From assembly GCF_023204835.1 (NCBI RefSeq), contig NZ_CP096270.1, forward strand, positions 124,001-188,000: a DNA stretch of 64,000 nucleotides, in the 5' to 3' direction. The notes beneath the pieces were generated by a model. That model searched no databases. It was not told where the DNA came from and saw nothing but the letters and a program-made list of their open reading frames with translations. The first letter of the stretch is position 1. The number at the start of each line of letters is the position of its first letter. This document shows positions 1-8,400 of this stretch, piece after piece. Position numbers and translations under genes: made by a program. Source of the DNA: Salinarchaeum laminariae. GTDB lineage: Archaea > Halobacteriota > Halobacteria > Halobacteriales > Salinarchaeaceae.

Positions 1-105
1 GTCGTCGAGCCCTCGAACACGATCGCCGTCAGCCTCTACCGGACCGTCGGCTTCTCTGTAACCGACAAACATCGCGGTGAGTTCGCGATGGAACGAGAGC
101 TGTAG
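1..105 (+). CDS. C-terminal fragment of a GNAT-family N-acetyltransferase (5' end outside window)
   Basis: An open frame runs from base 1 to a TAG at 103-105 and gives the last 34 residues of a protein. The segment N-T-I-A-V-S-L-Y-R-T-V-G-F is the typical acetyl-CoA-binding end of GNAT enzymes (N-x-x-A-x-x-L-Y-x-x-x-G-F), as in RimI. The substrate cannot be told from this fragment. Family assignment is fairly sure, specific function is not. Confidence 0.7.
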   Translation, partial: VVEPSNTIAVSLYRTVGFSVTDKHRGEFAMEREL

Positions 106-167
106 AGAACTGCTCCGTACTGACCACACCGCGAAACCCATTTCCCCGCCGGGGCGCTCGCATCCCC

Positions 168-497
168 ATGAGCCTCGACGACCTCACTGCCGACGTTGAA
201 GCGACCTACGACGAGCTGGACGGCGACCTCACGATCGACCTCGACGAGGAGTCCCGACGGGAGCTGACGATGCTGCAGGCGGCGCTCGACGCCGATGACT
301 CCGCGGAGATCGTCAAGCGGGCGCTCCACCTGTTCTTCCAGTCGACCGTCGAGACCGGCCGGCTCGACTTCCACCTCCGGAGTACGTACGACGTCACCTA
401 CGACGAGTATCTCTCCGGAATGACCTACGACGAGATGACCGGTGCCGATCAGTTCCCACAGGCCGAGACGAAGGACGACCGACGGTACCAGTTCTGA
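168..497 (+). CDS. Small acidic haloarchaeal protein of unknown function
   Basis: The product is 109 residues, very acidic and without membrane segments. Residues about 20-65 are predicted helical (short acidic helix, then a V-K-R-A-L-H-L-F-F-Q helix), and the C-terminal third has repeated T-Y-D-E-Y / T-Y-D-E-M units. The length, the acidic codon use and the ATG start after the GNAT gene suggest a real gene. I do not recognise a family. It lies 62 bp downstream of the acetyltransferase and could be co-transcribed with it. Confidence 0.65.
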   Translation: MSLDDLTADVEATYDELDGDLTIDLDEESRRELTMLQAALDADDSAEIVKRALHLFFQSTVETGRLDFHLRSTYDVTYDEYLSGMTYDEMTGADQFPQAETKDDRRYQF

Positions 498-793
498 GCG
501 GCGATTCTGGCGTGGGAGTCCTTGCCCGAACTGACGACTGAGTATTGCTCGGTGGCGGTTGCGTCGGTTTGGATTCAGCGACCCCCGAAAGCCCCACCCG
601 CACTGCGCCGCCCACCGCAGCCTCAGACCTCCCCAGCCTTCTGCGCTGCTCACGTCCGTTGCGCTGCTCGGCCCTCGCACGCTTGCTGGCGTCGGCCGCT
701 CGCCCGCTCCGGGGCTCGCGACCGCGCCAGCGCGCGCCGACGCACTCCACCGGGGTGGCGCGATCGGTGGAATTTCGAACCGGGTGGGGCTGA

Positions 794-984
794 GCGAGAT
801 CTCCGATCTCGCGAGGCACGGAAGAGCTCCGCTCTTCCGGTACTCCGGAAGTGGCCGACCGCTCGGCGGTTTAGGCGACGCAAGCGATGACGAGCGAAGT
901 CGCCCGAAAATCTTCGATTTTCGTGATGACGAGAGAGCTTTGCTCTCTCGAACCACTCGTCAAGTGCCGGAGGAAACCTCCGGC
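794..984. repeat. Cluster of five perfect stem-triloop hairpins
   Basis: Five inverted repeats with perfect stems of 8-9 bp and a 3-base loop follow one another: 794-812 (GCGAGATC, loop TCC), 819-839 (CGGAAGAGC, loop TCC), 905-923 (CGAAAATC, loop TTC), 930-950 (CGAGAGAGC, loop TTT) and 966-984 (GCCGGAGG, loop AAA). The stem sequences differ but the architecture is the same. Similar hairpins occur in other gaps of this window. Function unknown. Confidence 0.8.
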
Positions 985-1052
985 CACCGTAGGCGAGCGA
1001 AGCGAGCCGAGGAGCACAGCGAGCGTAAACCGCCGAGCGGGAGGGGGCTTCC
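847..1052 (+). repeat. Copy of the dispersed element with imperfect inverted ends (long variant)
   Basis: The left end is GGAAGTGGCCGACCGCTCG and the right end is CGAGCGGGAGGGGGCTTCC; after reverse-complementing, the ends align with a few mismatches. This copy is about 206 bp, longer than the others (13025-13139, 19397-19497, 19637-19747), because the three hairpins at 905-984 lie inside it. No coding capacity. Confidence 0.55.
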
Positions 1053-1149
1053 GTAGCGGTCTGTTGTACCATTTCCACCACCGGGAACTGATTTCCCTAG
1101 TAACCAAGTTACTCAGTACGACGGAGAATCGACAGCCGCACTACCCGTT

Positions 1150-2547
1150 TCAGACTTCACGCGCACCCGCAACTGACCGCACGGCATCGCCGAACAGCTC
1201 GATGCCCATCGCGATCTCTCGCTCCCGGACGTCCAGCGGCGGAAGAAGCCGGATCGTCCGGTGGCCACAGCCAAGCACGAGCAGGCCGTGCTCGAAGCAC
1301 TCGCGAACGACCGCGTTCCGGCGCTCCGGGCCCTCGAACTCGACGGCCATCATCAGCCCGCGACCGCGGGCGTCGACGGCGCCCGGAAGATCGGCGTCGT
1401 CGAGCAGTTCGAGACACTGCTCGCCCCGCCGGGTCGCGTTCGCGAGGAGGTTCCGGTCCTCGATGACATCCAGGGTCAACACGCCCTGGAGCGCTGCGAT
1501 CACGTCGCCGGCGCCCCACGTCGAGGAGAGCCGGCCTTCGGTCTCGGGGAAGGTGTCCGAATCGGCGATCGTCGCGCCGACGCGGAGCCCCTTCGCTGCG
1601 GCGATGACGTCGGGATCGATCGGCCCGTGGTCGACCGCCCAGAACTCGCCGGTCCGGCCGATGCCGGACTGGATCTCGTCGACGACGATCGGAATGTCGT
1701 GGAGATCGGCGAGGTCGGCCAGCTCCTCGAGGAAGGGGTCGGAGGGGATCCGGTAGCCGCCCTCACCCTGGATCGGCTCGACGATGATGTAAGCCACTTC
1801 CTCGGGCGGGAGGTGGCCGGAGTCCGGGTCGAGTTTCCGGCGGAGGACGGATTCGGCGGTGGCGTCAGTCCCGGAGCCGTGCCCGTCGCCACCGACGAAG
1901 AAGCCACAGTCGCAGTTCGTCAGATCGTCACCGGCGTCGTCACAGTACGGGGCGTCGACCACGCCGCCGACGTCGGGGAAGCCCCGGCGCTGGACGTGTT
2001 TCGAGCGGTTCAGCGAGAGTGCGCCGAGGGTACGGCCGTGGAACGCGCCCTCGAAGGTGATCGCGCGGTGGCCCCCGGTCTCGTCGTAGCAGATCTTGAT
2101 CGCGTTCTCGACGGCCTCCGCGCCCGAGTTCGAGAGGAAGACGGTATCGAGACCGTACTGATCGGCGCGGTCGGCCAGCCGGTCCTGAAGCTGGGTCGGC
2201 CCGGGAAACGCCGGATCGTCCGGCGGCCCGTTGCCGCCAGCGACGTAAAAGTCCTGACCGGCGATCTTGCCGGGCTCGGGCAGATCGAGGGCGTCGAGGC
2301 GGTCGCGGATCGCGGGGTTGTCGTAGCCGAGCGGGGCGGCGCCGACGTGGGCGGTGAAATCCAGCAGTGTGTTGCCGTCCACGTCGGTACAGAAGGGGCC
2401 GCTCGCCGGAGCGGTGTGATCCCAGACGAACTCGTAGACGTACGTCGACGGTGCGGCGTGCTCGTGGTGGGCCTCGACCCACTGGCTCGCGCGCTCCCCG
2501 GGAATGCCGTCGACGGCCGGCGTCGCAGTCTCGCGGTCCATAGCCAT
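1150..2547 (-). CDS. Class III PLP-dependent aminotransferase
   Basis: The 465-residue product is a fold-type I aminotransferase of the acetylornithine/GABA/ornithine group, moving an omega- or alpha-amino group to 2-oxoglutarate. The S-N-S-G-A-E-A motif (about 139-145) binds the PLP phosphate, V-D-E-I-Q-S-G-I-G-R-T-G (289-300) holds the cofactor-contacting Asp, and A-A-K-G-L-R (about 317-322) holds the Schiff-base Lys. A segment at about 202-234 with four Cys and many Gly/Asp is an insertion relative to the core fold. Genes for arginine, lysine or GABA metabolism are not adjacent, so the substrate is open. The ATG at 2545-2547 is preferred; a second ATG lies two codons later. Confidence 0.85.
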   Translation of the reverse strand: MAMDRETATPAVDGIPGERASQWVEAHHEHAAPSTYVYEFVWDHTAPASGPFCTDVDGNTLLDFTAHVGAAPLGYDNPAIRDRLDALDLPEPGKIAGQDFYVAGGNGPPDDPAFPGPTQLQDRLADRADQYGLDTVFLSNSGAEAVENAIKICYDETGGHRAITFEGAFHGRTLGALSLNRSKHVQRRGFPDVGGVVDAPYCDDAGDDLTNCDCGFFVGGDGHGSGTDATAESVLRRKLDPDSGHLPPEEVAYIIVEPIQGEGGYRIPSDPFLEELADLADLHDIPIVVDEIQSGIGRTGEFWAVDHGPIDPDVIAAAKGLRVGATIADSDTFPETEGRLSSTWGAGDVIAALQGVLTLDVIEDRNLLANATRRGEQCLELLDDADLPGAVDARGRGLMMAVEFEGPERRNAVVRECFEHGLLVLGCGHRTIRLLPPLDVREREIAMGIELFGDAVRSVAGAREV

Positions 2548-2633
2548 CGTTTACGGACGACCGTGAAAAATCCGAGGGAGGGCGCGGCGACATTCACGAA
2601 CAGATCCGGTAGCGCGATGGACAGACCGGTCGT

Positions 2634-3902
2634 TTAGAGCACGACGATCAGCGTCGCCTCGGTGGCGACGGCGAGGAGGAGCGCCGAGCGGATCGACACG
2701 GCGCGTGCGAACGCCCGATCACCGCCGACCCCGGTCAACAGCGCCTTGACGACGATCGACGCGGCGGTCGCGAGCAGGACGCCGACGGTCGCCGTCGCAG
2801 GGCCGATCGTCCCCGATCGGTAGAGAATGACGGCAGAGGTCGTCGCCCCGCCGGAGGAGACGAAGCCGGTGGCAGCCGTCGCGGCGTAGAACCCGATCTG
2901 GCCCAGTTCCTGCTCGGCCGCGGAGCCAGCGACGAGAACGATCGCGAAGACGGCCCCGAAGCCGACCACGTTCCGGACGGCAAACGGACTCTCGAGGTCG
3001 AACTCCACGGGCTCGGACCAGTCCGCAGAGCGGACCGCCAGACCGCCCGCCACCGCCACGATGGCGAGCAGCGGTACGGCGACGTCGAGGAGCAGTCCCT
3101 GGTTGATCGTGAAGGCGAGCACGATCGCGAGATTCCGGAGCGCCATCGCAGCGACCGCGAGCAGGATTGCGGCGACGGCGTAGCCCCGCGCGTCGGACTC
3201 CTGTTGCACGTAGTCGATCATCGATCCCACGACGGCCGTCGAGGACGCCAGCCCGCCGAAGAAGCCGGTCATGGCGACGCCGCGGCCGCCGTACGTCGTC
3301 ACGATGACGTAGTTGCCGATGCCGATCGCCGCGACGGTGACCACCATCATCCAGGCCACCCGCGGCTCGAGCGTGACGGTGACGGACCGGACGACGAGTT
3401 CGACCGACCCCTGCGGGAGCAGCGGGTAGATCACGAACGCCAGGATCGCGAACTCCGACGCCGAGCGGAGTTCGGGACGAGTGAGCCCGCCGGCGATCGA
3501 GTGTAGCTCGTGCTTCTCGAGGAGTAACAGGGACGTGATGACGGCGACGGCGACGCCCTCGACGACGAGCTCGGCGGCGACGAGCGCACCGACGCCGTAC
3601 GCGACGAACATCGCAACCCAGGTCGTCAGCGACAGTCCCGCCTCCGGATCGAGCAGTCCTCGCACCGAGAGCACCGCGCCCTGTGCGAACACGAGCACCC
3701 CACCGAGCGCGAGGAGAACCGGCTGTTCGAGGGTGACGAGCGTGGCCGCGAGCAGGCTGATCAACGCGAAAGTCCGCACGCCGGCAGCCTTTTCGGACCA
3801 CTCGCGTTCGAGTCCGAGGAAGAGCCCGAGGGCGGTCGCGAGCACGAGCCGGACCACCGGCTGTTCGAGCGGCGCGCTACCGAGCTGGAGGGCGATCGAC
3901 AC
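2634..3902 (-). CDS. MgtC/SapB family membrane protein with DUF4010 domain
   Basis: The 422-residue product is a polytopic membrane protein with about 11-12 hydrophobic segments. The N-terminal domain has the family signature R-x-x-x-A-T-A-L-G-L-F-L-G-L-E-R-E-W with A-G-V-R-T-F-A-L-I following, typical of MgtC/SapB, and the remainder matches the DUF4010 architecture, including a G-G-A-T-T-S-A segment near residue 350. MgtC proteins modulate membrane energetics or transport in bacteria; the archaeal role is unknown. The gene is convergent with nothing and separated by 86 bp from the aminotransferase on the same strand. Confidence 0.8.
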   Translation of the reverse strand: MSIALQLGSAPLEQPVVRLVLATALGLFLGLEREWSEKAAGVRTFALISLLAATLVTLEQPVLLALGGVLVFAQGAVLSVRGLLDPEAGLSLTTWVAMFVAYGVGALVAAELVVEGVAVAVITSLLLLEKHELHSIAGGLTRPELRSASEFAILAFVIYPLLPQGSVELVVRSVTVTLEPRVAWMMVVTVAAIGIGNYVIVTTYGGRGVAMTGFFGGLASSTAVVGSMIDYVQQESDARGYAVAAILLAVAAMALRNLAIVLAFTINQGLLLDVAVPLLAIVAVAGGLAVRSADWSEPVEFDLESPFAVRNVVGFGAVFAIVLVAGSAAEQELGQIGFYAATAATGFVSSGGATTSAVILYRSGTIGPATATVGVLLATAASIVVKALLTGVGGDRAFARAVSIRSALLLAVATEATLIVVL

Positions 3903-4075
3903 TCGAAGAAGTACGACGACGCGTCACTTAACCGTAGGGAGGGATCCACGGCGACCGGTAGAGGGCAGCCGCCAGAAGGAGCAAGATACGCAAACAGAAA
4001 CTCGCGTGCCTCCGCGAACGACGCGTGGCTCAGCGATGCTCGCTGACGCGACGAATCGGGAAAAGAGATGCCTGC

Positions 4076-4351
4076 TCAGAGGTCGACGTACTGATCTTCC
4101 CACTCGCGGCGCGCTTCGATCTCGCGCGTGCCGCGGCTGGTAAGCATGTAGTAGTTCGTCCGTCGGTCGAGTTGCCCCTTCTCGACGAGCCCCTTGTCGA
4201 CGAGCGTGTCGAGGTTCGGGTAGAGGCGCCCGTGGTGGATCTCCTTCTCGTAGTAGTCCTCGAGTTCGTCCTTGATGGCGAGACCGTGTGGCTCCTCCTT
4301 CCCCGCGATCGTGTAGAGGAGGTCGCGCTGGAATCCTGTCAGATCGTACAT
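4076..4351 (-). CDS. PadR-type winged-helix transcriptional regulator
   Basis: The 91-residue product has the PadR winged-helix layout: F-Q-R-D-L-L-Y-T-I-A (helix 1), G-L-A-I-K-D-E-L, then Y-P-N-L-D-T-L-V-D-K-G-L-V-E-K-G (recognition helix and start of the wing), and R-R-T-N-Y-Y-M-L-T in the wing. The C-terminal dimerisation helix is very short. An AT-rich element on this strand at about 4380-4397 could be its TATA box. It is probably autoregulatory or acts on a neighbour, but no operator can be assigned. Confidence 0.85.
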   Translation of the reverse strand: MYDLTGFQRDLLYTIAGKEEPHGLAIKDELEDYYEKEIHHGRLYPNLDTLVDKGLVEKGQLDRRTNYYMLTSRGTREIEARREWEDQYVDL

Positions 4352-4723
4352 GAGGTGAGTTCGAGCGGCACTTATTGTCGGAATGAAATAAGTATACCGG
4401 CTTTCGACTGATCGGGGGCCGCACCGGAGAGAATTGGCAGGAGTAGCGGCCAGCAGCGCCGTTCTATCACGAGTACGGCCGTCGTCAGACGCTCATCAGC
4501 ATTCCAGCATGTCCGAGTTCCTCCCCGCCAGACTGTCCGATGGTAGGCCGCGTCAACGGCCGGTCAGGATGCGTCGAAGCGCCGCGGCGTGAGGTCGAGT
4601 GGGCAATCACAGAGAAGCGGCTCGATACTGTAGTCTGGATAGCAGTCGCTCGGAGAGTCGAGACGCACGGAGCCGCGAGCGCCAACGGCGCTGCTGCTCG
4701 AATCGTAGGAAACAGAAAGCAGG

Positions 4724-4752
4724 AAACGGCCGGACGAAAAATCCGGCCGTTT
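4724..4752. repeat. Perfect 11-bp inverted repeat, A-rich loop
   Basis: AAACGGCCGGA is followed by the 7-base loop CGAAAAA and then TCCGGCCGTTT. The hairpin is GC-rich in the middle and A/T at the base of the stem, the shape of a transcription terminator or a dyad operator. No gene ends directly at it, so its role is unknown. Confidence 0.75.
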
Positions 4753-4774
4753 GCCGCCCTGAATTGGTCCCCGC

Positions 4775-4805
4775 TGACGCTTCGGCCCTCCAAAGCGAAG
4801 CGTCA
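4775..4805. repeat. Perfect 10-bp inverted repeat
   Basis: TGACGCTTCG and CGAAGCGTCA are separated by 11 bases. It follows the 4724-4752 dyad by 22 bp; the pair could form two adjacent hairpins. It lies about 115 bp beyond the stop codon of the small gene at 4921-5067, which is transcribed towards it. Confidence 0.7.
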
Positions 4806-4920
4806 CCTGAGGCAAATTGCCGTTTCCCCTTAAACGTATCGAAGAGATCGGGCCAAGTAGCCACGACCTACCCAGATTCCCACAGTTGAAACCGGGCGGC
4901 GGTGGGATAGTGGCAGCCGT

Positions 4921-5067
4921 TCAGATGTGCTCCTCTTCGAGTACCCATCCGATCGCGCGTTTGTAGTGCGCGAACAGCTCCCTGACGCCCTCGTGTCGCA
5001 TGTCCTCGGAGTCGAGCTGTTCGGCCAGATACTCGTACTGCTCACGAATCTCGTCTTCGGAGCGCAT
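4921..5067 (-). CDS. Small helical acidic protein of unknown function
   Basis: Starting at the ATG at 5065-5067, the product is 48 residues, beginning M-R-S-E-D-E-I-R-E-Q-Y-E-Y-L and ending W-V-L-E-E-E-H-I. It is acidic, probably two helices, and shows normal haloarchaeal codon use. The frame stays open upstream to 5151, but that part is Arg/Ser-rich and unlikely to be translated. It is divergent from the RIO kinase gene with a 114-bp shared gap. Function unknown. Confidence 0.65.
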   Translation of the reverse strand: MRSEDEIREQYEYLAEQLDSEDMRHEGVRELFAHYKRAIGWVLEEEHI

Positions 5068-5181
5068 ATGTCCGCTTGGAGGGCCAGCTACGTCAGTTCG
5101 GTGGACGCTGCGGGACCCTCGACGATCCGCACAGCTCCGCGTCGCCAGCACTTTCCGTGCCCACAGCGTACGCCGGCGTAG

Positions 5182-6147
5182 ATGACAGGCGAATTCGGCC
5201 TCGTTTCCGAGGAGTCCGAAACCCCCGGCGACGAGTGGCCGGAGCTGGACGTGAGCGACACCGAGGCCGACCGGATCGCGCGCGAGCGGGACAGAGAGTT
5301 CGACGAGTTTCGCGATCGCATCCGCGACGCCGATCAGTTCAAAGTCGAAGACTCGGTGTTCGACGACGCGACGTTCGCGGCGCTATACAAGCTGGTGCAA
5401 GATGGCTACGTCGCCGCCTTCGGCGGCCCCATCTCGACGGGGAAGGAGGCCAACGTCTACGAGGCGCTCGCGGGCGACCGCGCCCGTGACATTCTCGCGG
5501 CCGAAGACGTCTCCGCTCCGATCCAGTCCGCTGGCGAGATCGAGGGATCGGCCCGTCAGCGCGGCCGGCAGGGGCAGGATCCCAGCGAGGAGCTCGCCGT
5601 CGCCGTGAAAGTCTACCGCATCAACGCCTCGAACTTTCAGGACATGAGCGAGTATCTCGTCGGCGACCCGCGCTTCGAGGAGCTCGGCGACAAGAAGAAG
5701 ATCGTCCTCGCGTGGACGCGCAAGGAGCTCTCGAACCTCGAACGAGCCCGGCGAGCCGGCGTCCGGGTCCCGACCCCGATCGCCGCGGAGCGCAACGTCC
5801 TGATCATGGAGTTCGTCGGAGCCGATGGCGAGCGAGGCCGCCGCCTCGACGAGGTCCACGTCGAGAACCCGGAGACTGCCTACGAGGTCGTCAGAGAGTA
5901 CGTCCGCCGGCTCTACGACGCGGGCCTCGTCCACGGCGATCTCTCCGAGTATAATCTCCTCGTGCACGACGGCGAACTGGTCGTCATCGACGTCGGTCAG
6001 GCGGTGACGATCCACCACCCGAACGCGGAGGAGTTCCTCGAACGCGACTGCAAGAACGTGGCCGCGTTCTTCGGACGCCAGGGCGTCGACGCCGACGGCG
6101 ACGACCTCCTGCAGTGGGTGCGAGACAACGCGGATCCGAGAAACTGA
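5182..6147 (+). CDS. rio1: RIO1-type serine/threonine protein kinase
   Basis: The 321-residue product carries the RIO kinase core: S-T-G-K-E-A-N-V-Y (flexible P-loop), A-V-K-V-Y with the ATP-binding Lys, H-G-D-L-S-E-Y-N (catalytic loop, Asp as base) and D-V-G-Q (metal-binding loop). In archaea and eukaryotes RIO kinases act as ATPases or kinases in late small-subunit ribosome maturation. An acidic insertion of about 40 residues separates the P-loop from the A-V-K strand. The often-linked KH-domain gene is not next to it here; the neighbour is a small unknown gene 15 bp downstream. Confidence 0.93.
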   Translation: MTGEFGLVSEESETPGDEWPELDVSDTEADRIARERDREFDEFRDRIRDADQFKVEDSVFDDATFAALYKLVQDGYVAAFGGPISTGKEANVYEALAGDRARDILAAEDVSAPIQSAGEIEGSARQRGRQGQDPSEELAVAVKVYRINASNFQDMSEYLVGDPRFEELGDKKKIVLAWTRKELSNLERARRAGVRVPTPIAAERNVLIMEFVGADGERGRRLDEVHVENPETAYEVVREYVRRLYDAGLVHGDLSEYNLLVHDGELVVIDVGQAVTIHHPNAEEFLERDCKNVAAFFGRQGVDADGDDLLQWVRDNADPRN

Positions 6148-6162
6148 CAGACCGACACCACG

Positions 6163-6450
6163 ATGTACCTCGTCGAGATCAAAGCCACCGCGCGCCGCCA
6201 CAACGCAGCCGTCGGTGAGACGATCAATCGCACCGGTGCCCGCCACGAGTTCGACGATCGCAACGCAGCCGACGAGTGGGCGCGAACACTATCCGCCGAT
6301 GGCGAGCACGCCGTCTGGATTCAGGACGCACCGCCACACGCGAGAGGACTCGTCGACGGCTACCTGATGAGTCGCGGGACAGTTCGGACGGCATCGGCGC
6401 CCTTCGAGAGCGAACAGCGTGACCTGTCGACGGCGGTCGATCGGCGCTGA
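6163..6450 (+). CDS. Small conserved-looking haloarchaeal protein, unknown function
   Basis: The 95-residue product starts 15 bp after the RIO kinase stop and is probably co-transcribed. It is soluble, with a compact N-terminal beta-alpha segment (M-Y-L-V-E-I-K-A-T-A-R-R-H) and a mixed polar remainder. The composition supports a real gene, but no domain is recognised. Confidence 0.65.
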   Translation: MYLVEIKATARRHNAAVGETINRTGARHEFDDRNAADEWARTLSADGEHAVWIQDAPPHARGLVDGYLMSRGTVRTASAPFESEQRDLSTAVDRR

Positions 6451-6500
6451 GCGCCCGGCGTCGGCGGATGCCGCCGTCGCGTCGCTGGGCGCACCGTTGG

Positions 6501-6539
6501 TGAGTGAGGGAGTGAGGGAGGGAATGAGGGAGGGAATGA
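6501..6539 (+). repeat. Purine-only tandem repeat (GTGAGGGA / GGGAATGA units)
   Basis: TGAGTGAGGGAGTGAGGGAG is followed by two GGGAATGA-type units, giving about 39 bases with almost only G and A on the plus strand. It lies 180 bp upstream of the small membrane protein gene at 6718. Mirror-symmetric purine tracts of this kind can form triplex DNA; slippage origin is the simplest explanation. Confidence 0.7.
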
Positions 6540-6717
6540 CCCAGCGAGACGCTTCCAGCGGGTGACCGCAGGTGTCGAAATGTGGAGCAGTACGCGACCG
6601 CGGTCTACGTCGGCAGCTCTCCAGTTCGGGGCGTTCTGCCAAATATAACAACAATATAGCCGAGTAATTTAATAGGATTGAGACGGTTGGAATAAGTATC
6701 CGGAGTGACGCGAAACA

Positions 6718-6909
6718 ATGCAAGATCAACTCGCACTCGGCGTGGTGCTGTTCGGACTGCTCGTCGTACCGTTCCTCGCCTACGGCGTCCTTTCCTGGTT
6801 CGCCCGGCAGGATTTCAAGCGGAGTGAGTCCCGCGAGGACACCACGCCGTCCACGACCGGTGCACAGCCCAGCCGGAACATCCCTGGCGGCGGCCGGCGC
6901 GACAGCTGA
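6718..6909 (+). CDS. Single-pass small membrane protein
   Basis: The 63-residue product has one transmembrane helix (about residues 6-28, L-A-L-G-V-V-L-F-G-L-L-V-V-P-F-L-A-Y-G) and a polar tail ending near R-N-I-P-G-G-G-R-R-D. AT-rich boxes at 6664-6674 and 6691-6699 are candidate TATA elements. The next gene encodes a similar protein (membrane helix with L-F-G-L-L-V-x-P-F and a tail containing R-N-x-x-I-P-G), so the two are likely tandem paralogues. Function unknown. Confidence 0.65.
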   Translation: MQDQLALGVVLFGLLVVPFLAYGVLSWFARQDFKRSESREDTTPSTTGAQPSRNIPGGGRRDS

Positions 6910-7092
6910 TCCCGCGGAACTGACGATACGGCTCTACTCCCCGAGGCTGGCCATCGGCACGGTGATGTGACGAGCAGTACGCGACGACGTGATGATTCGG
7001 CGGTTCCTACCGCGTAGGGACGGGTTCTCGCAGGTATCGCCTACTGTGGCCAAGCGGCTCGTAACAACGGTCGTCTGGCAGCAGGCTGGTGT

Positions 7093-7314
7093 ATGTACAA
7101 CTGGGGAGTGGTGGCAGCGGGGCTGTTCGGGCTGCTCGTGTGCCCGTTCGTCATCGTCGCGATGCACCAGCTGTTCGCGACCAGAGATCGAACCGTTGCA
7201 CGTGATCGGAGCGTGGTCGACCCGCCGTCGACGCACGAAACCTACCGAAATAGACGGATTCCCGGCAGTAACGGTTTAGGAAGCGGCGAGGAGGACGATC
7301 TGAGGAGCAGGTAA
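7093..7314 (+). CDS. Single-pass small membrane protein, paralogue of 6718-6909
   Basis: The 73-residue product begins M-Y-N-W-G-V-V-A-A-G-L-F-G-L-L-V and has one transmembrane helix (about 4-25) and a charged tail with R-N-R-R-I-P-G. It shares the helix pattern and tail motif with the upstream gene. It ends 6 bp from the stop codon of the convergent Dph2 gene. Function unknown. Confidence 0.6.
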   Translation: MYNWGVVAAGLFGLLVCPFVIVAMHQLFATRDRTVARDRSVVDPPSTHETYRNRRIPGSNGLGSGEEDDLRSR

Positions 7315-7320
7315 CCTTGC

Positions 7321-8400
7321 TCACCAGGTGCCGTGGAAGGTGTCGAAGGACAGCGAATCGAGGGGCTCGTTGCCGACAGCGATCTCGTACTCGCCGGGGG
7401 TCAACATCGGCTTGTGGAACTGCGGGCCGTCGTCGGTCGTGATCCGCGGACAGCCGGTGTTGACGAAGGCGTCCATCGCGAAGTTCCGGAGGCGATCGGG
7501 CGTGACCTCGTCCATCGTGATGAGGTAGGCGTCGTCGTTGTCCTCGAGGATGGCCTCGGCCTGCTCCCAGCGTCCCTGGCCGATCTTTGTGCAGTAGATG
7601 ACGCCCCACTTCTCGGCGTCCATCGCCTTGTGGACCGAGGCGTAGCGCTGCTTCAGGAACTGCTCGGTGTCCGCGAGCGTGACGACGTTGTTGACGGGGT
7701 CGGCGATGACGACCGTCTTCTCGGGATGCTCCATCGCGAGGCCGAGCGGGTGGAACTTCCCACCGCCGACGTAGAGCACCTGATCGGCGTCGACGTCCGC
7801 GGAGGCGTAGTTACAGCCGAGAACCTGCCCCTCGTGGGTCAGCCGCTCGTCGCCGCGACGAACGTGCACGGAGTAGCCACGCTCCTCCAGCCACTCGCGC
7901 ATCTCGTCGAACCGGTTCATGTGCTGGGCCGTCGTGACGAGACCGACGTCGGGATCGACGGGCTCGTCGGGATCGGCAGCATCCTCGGTCGGAGCGGAGA
8001 GCTCCTCGAGGGACTCCTCCATGATCGGGAACGGATCGACGTTAGAGAACAGCGGCACGTAGATGATCTTCTCCGACTCCTTCATCGGCGAGTGGCCGAA
8101 GTGGACGAACACGTCCGAGCGCTTCATCAGGAACGTGTCGAGATCGCAGGCGCCGTAGCAGGGCTGCCCGGATAGCATGACGGTCACGTCAGCGTCGATC
8201 AGCTCCCGGATGTCGTCTGCGACGGCGGGGCCCCGGCGTTTGAGCCCCTCGGGAAACTGTAGTCCGACGGTCTCGGCGTCGCGCTCCTCGACGGCCTCCT
8301 CGATCCGCTCCAGCTCGTAATCCCACTCCCGATCGTGCTTGAGCGACATCCCCGTGTTTCGGAGGTCCCCCTCCGATCTGTCGCTCGACTGCTGACTCAT
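7321..8400 (-). CDS. dph2: Diphthamide biosynthesis enzyme Dph2 (radical 3-amino-3-carboxypropyl transferase)
   Basis: The product transfers the 3-amino-3-carboxypropyl group of S-adenosylmethionine to a histidine of elongation factor 2, the first step of diphthamide synthesis. Archaeal Dph2 works as a homodimer with a [4Fe-4S] cluster held by three Cys, one per domain. Candidates here are in C-Y-G-A-C-D (about 81-85), L-G-C-N-Y and T-G-C-P-R near the C terminus. Starting at the ATG at 8398-8400 (M-S-Q-Q-S) gives 359 residues; the longer upstream frame is low-complexity and unlikely. The C-terminal K-P-M-L-T-P-G-E-Y-E is typical of the family. Confidence 0.92.
   Translation of the reverse strand: MSQQSSDRSEGDLRNTGMSLKHDREWDYELERIEEAVEERDAETVGLQFPEGLKRRGPAVADDIRELIDADVTVMLSGQPCYGACDLDTFLMKRSDVFVHFGHSPMKESEKIIYVPLFSNVDPFPIMEESLEELSAPTEDAADPDEPVDPDVGLVTTAQHMNRFDEMREWLEERGYSVHVRRGDERLTHEGQVLGCNYASADVDADQVLYVGGGKFHPLGLAMEHPEKTVVIADPVNNVVTLADTEQFLKQRYASVHKAMDAEKWGVIYCTKIGQGRWEQAEAILEDNDDAYLITMDEVTPDRLRNFAMDAFVNTGCPRITTDDGPQFHKPMLTPGEYEIAVGNEPLDSLSFDTFHGTW

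Larger units (their letters stand above)
498..1149. other. Gene-free gap of 652 bp filled with hairpin-forming repeats
   Basis: Open frames here occur on both strands in overlapping fashion, are rich in Arg, Ser and Pro, and look like shadows of repetitive DNA. The left half (about 560-780) is low-complexity GC-rich sequence with repeated GCTGCTC/CTGCGCTGC motifs. The right half holds five perfect triloop hairpins and one copy of the dispersed element listed separately. No promoter or gene is supported. Confidence 0.7.
4352..4920. other. 569-bp gap, no gene; two perfect inverted repeats
   Basis: Overlapping open frames on both strands are compositionally unlike real haloarchaeal genes (few Asp/Glu, many Arg/Ser). 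The interval contains the putative PadR gene promoter at its left end and inverted repeats at 4724-4752 and 4775-4805. I see no protein or RNA gene. Confidence 0.6.
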
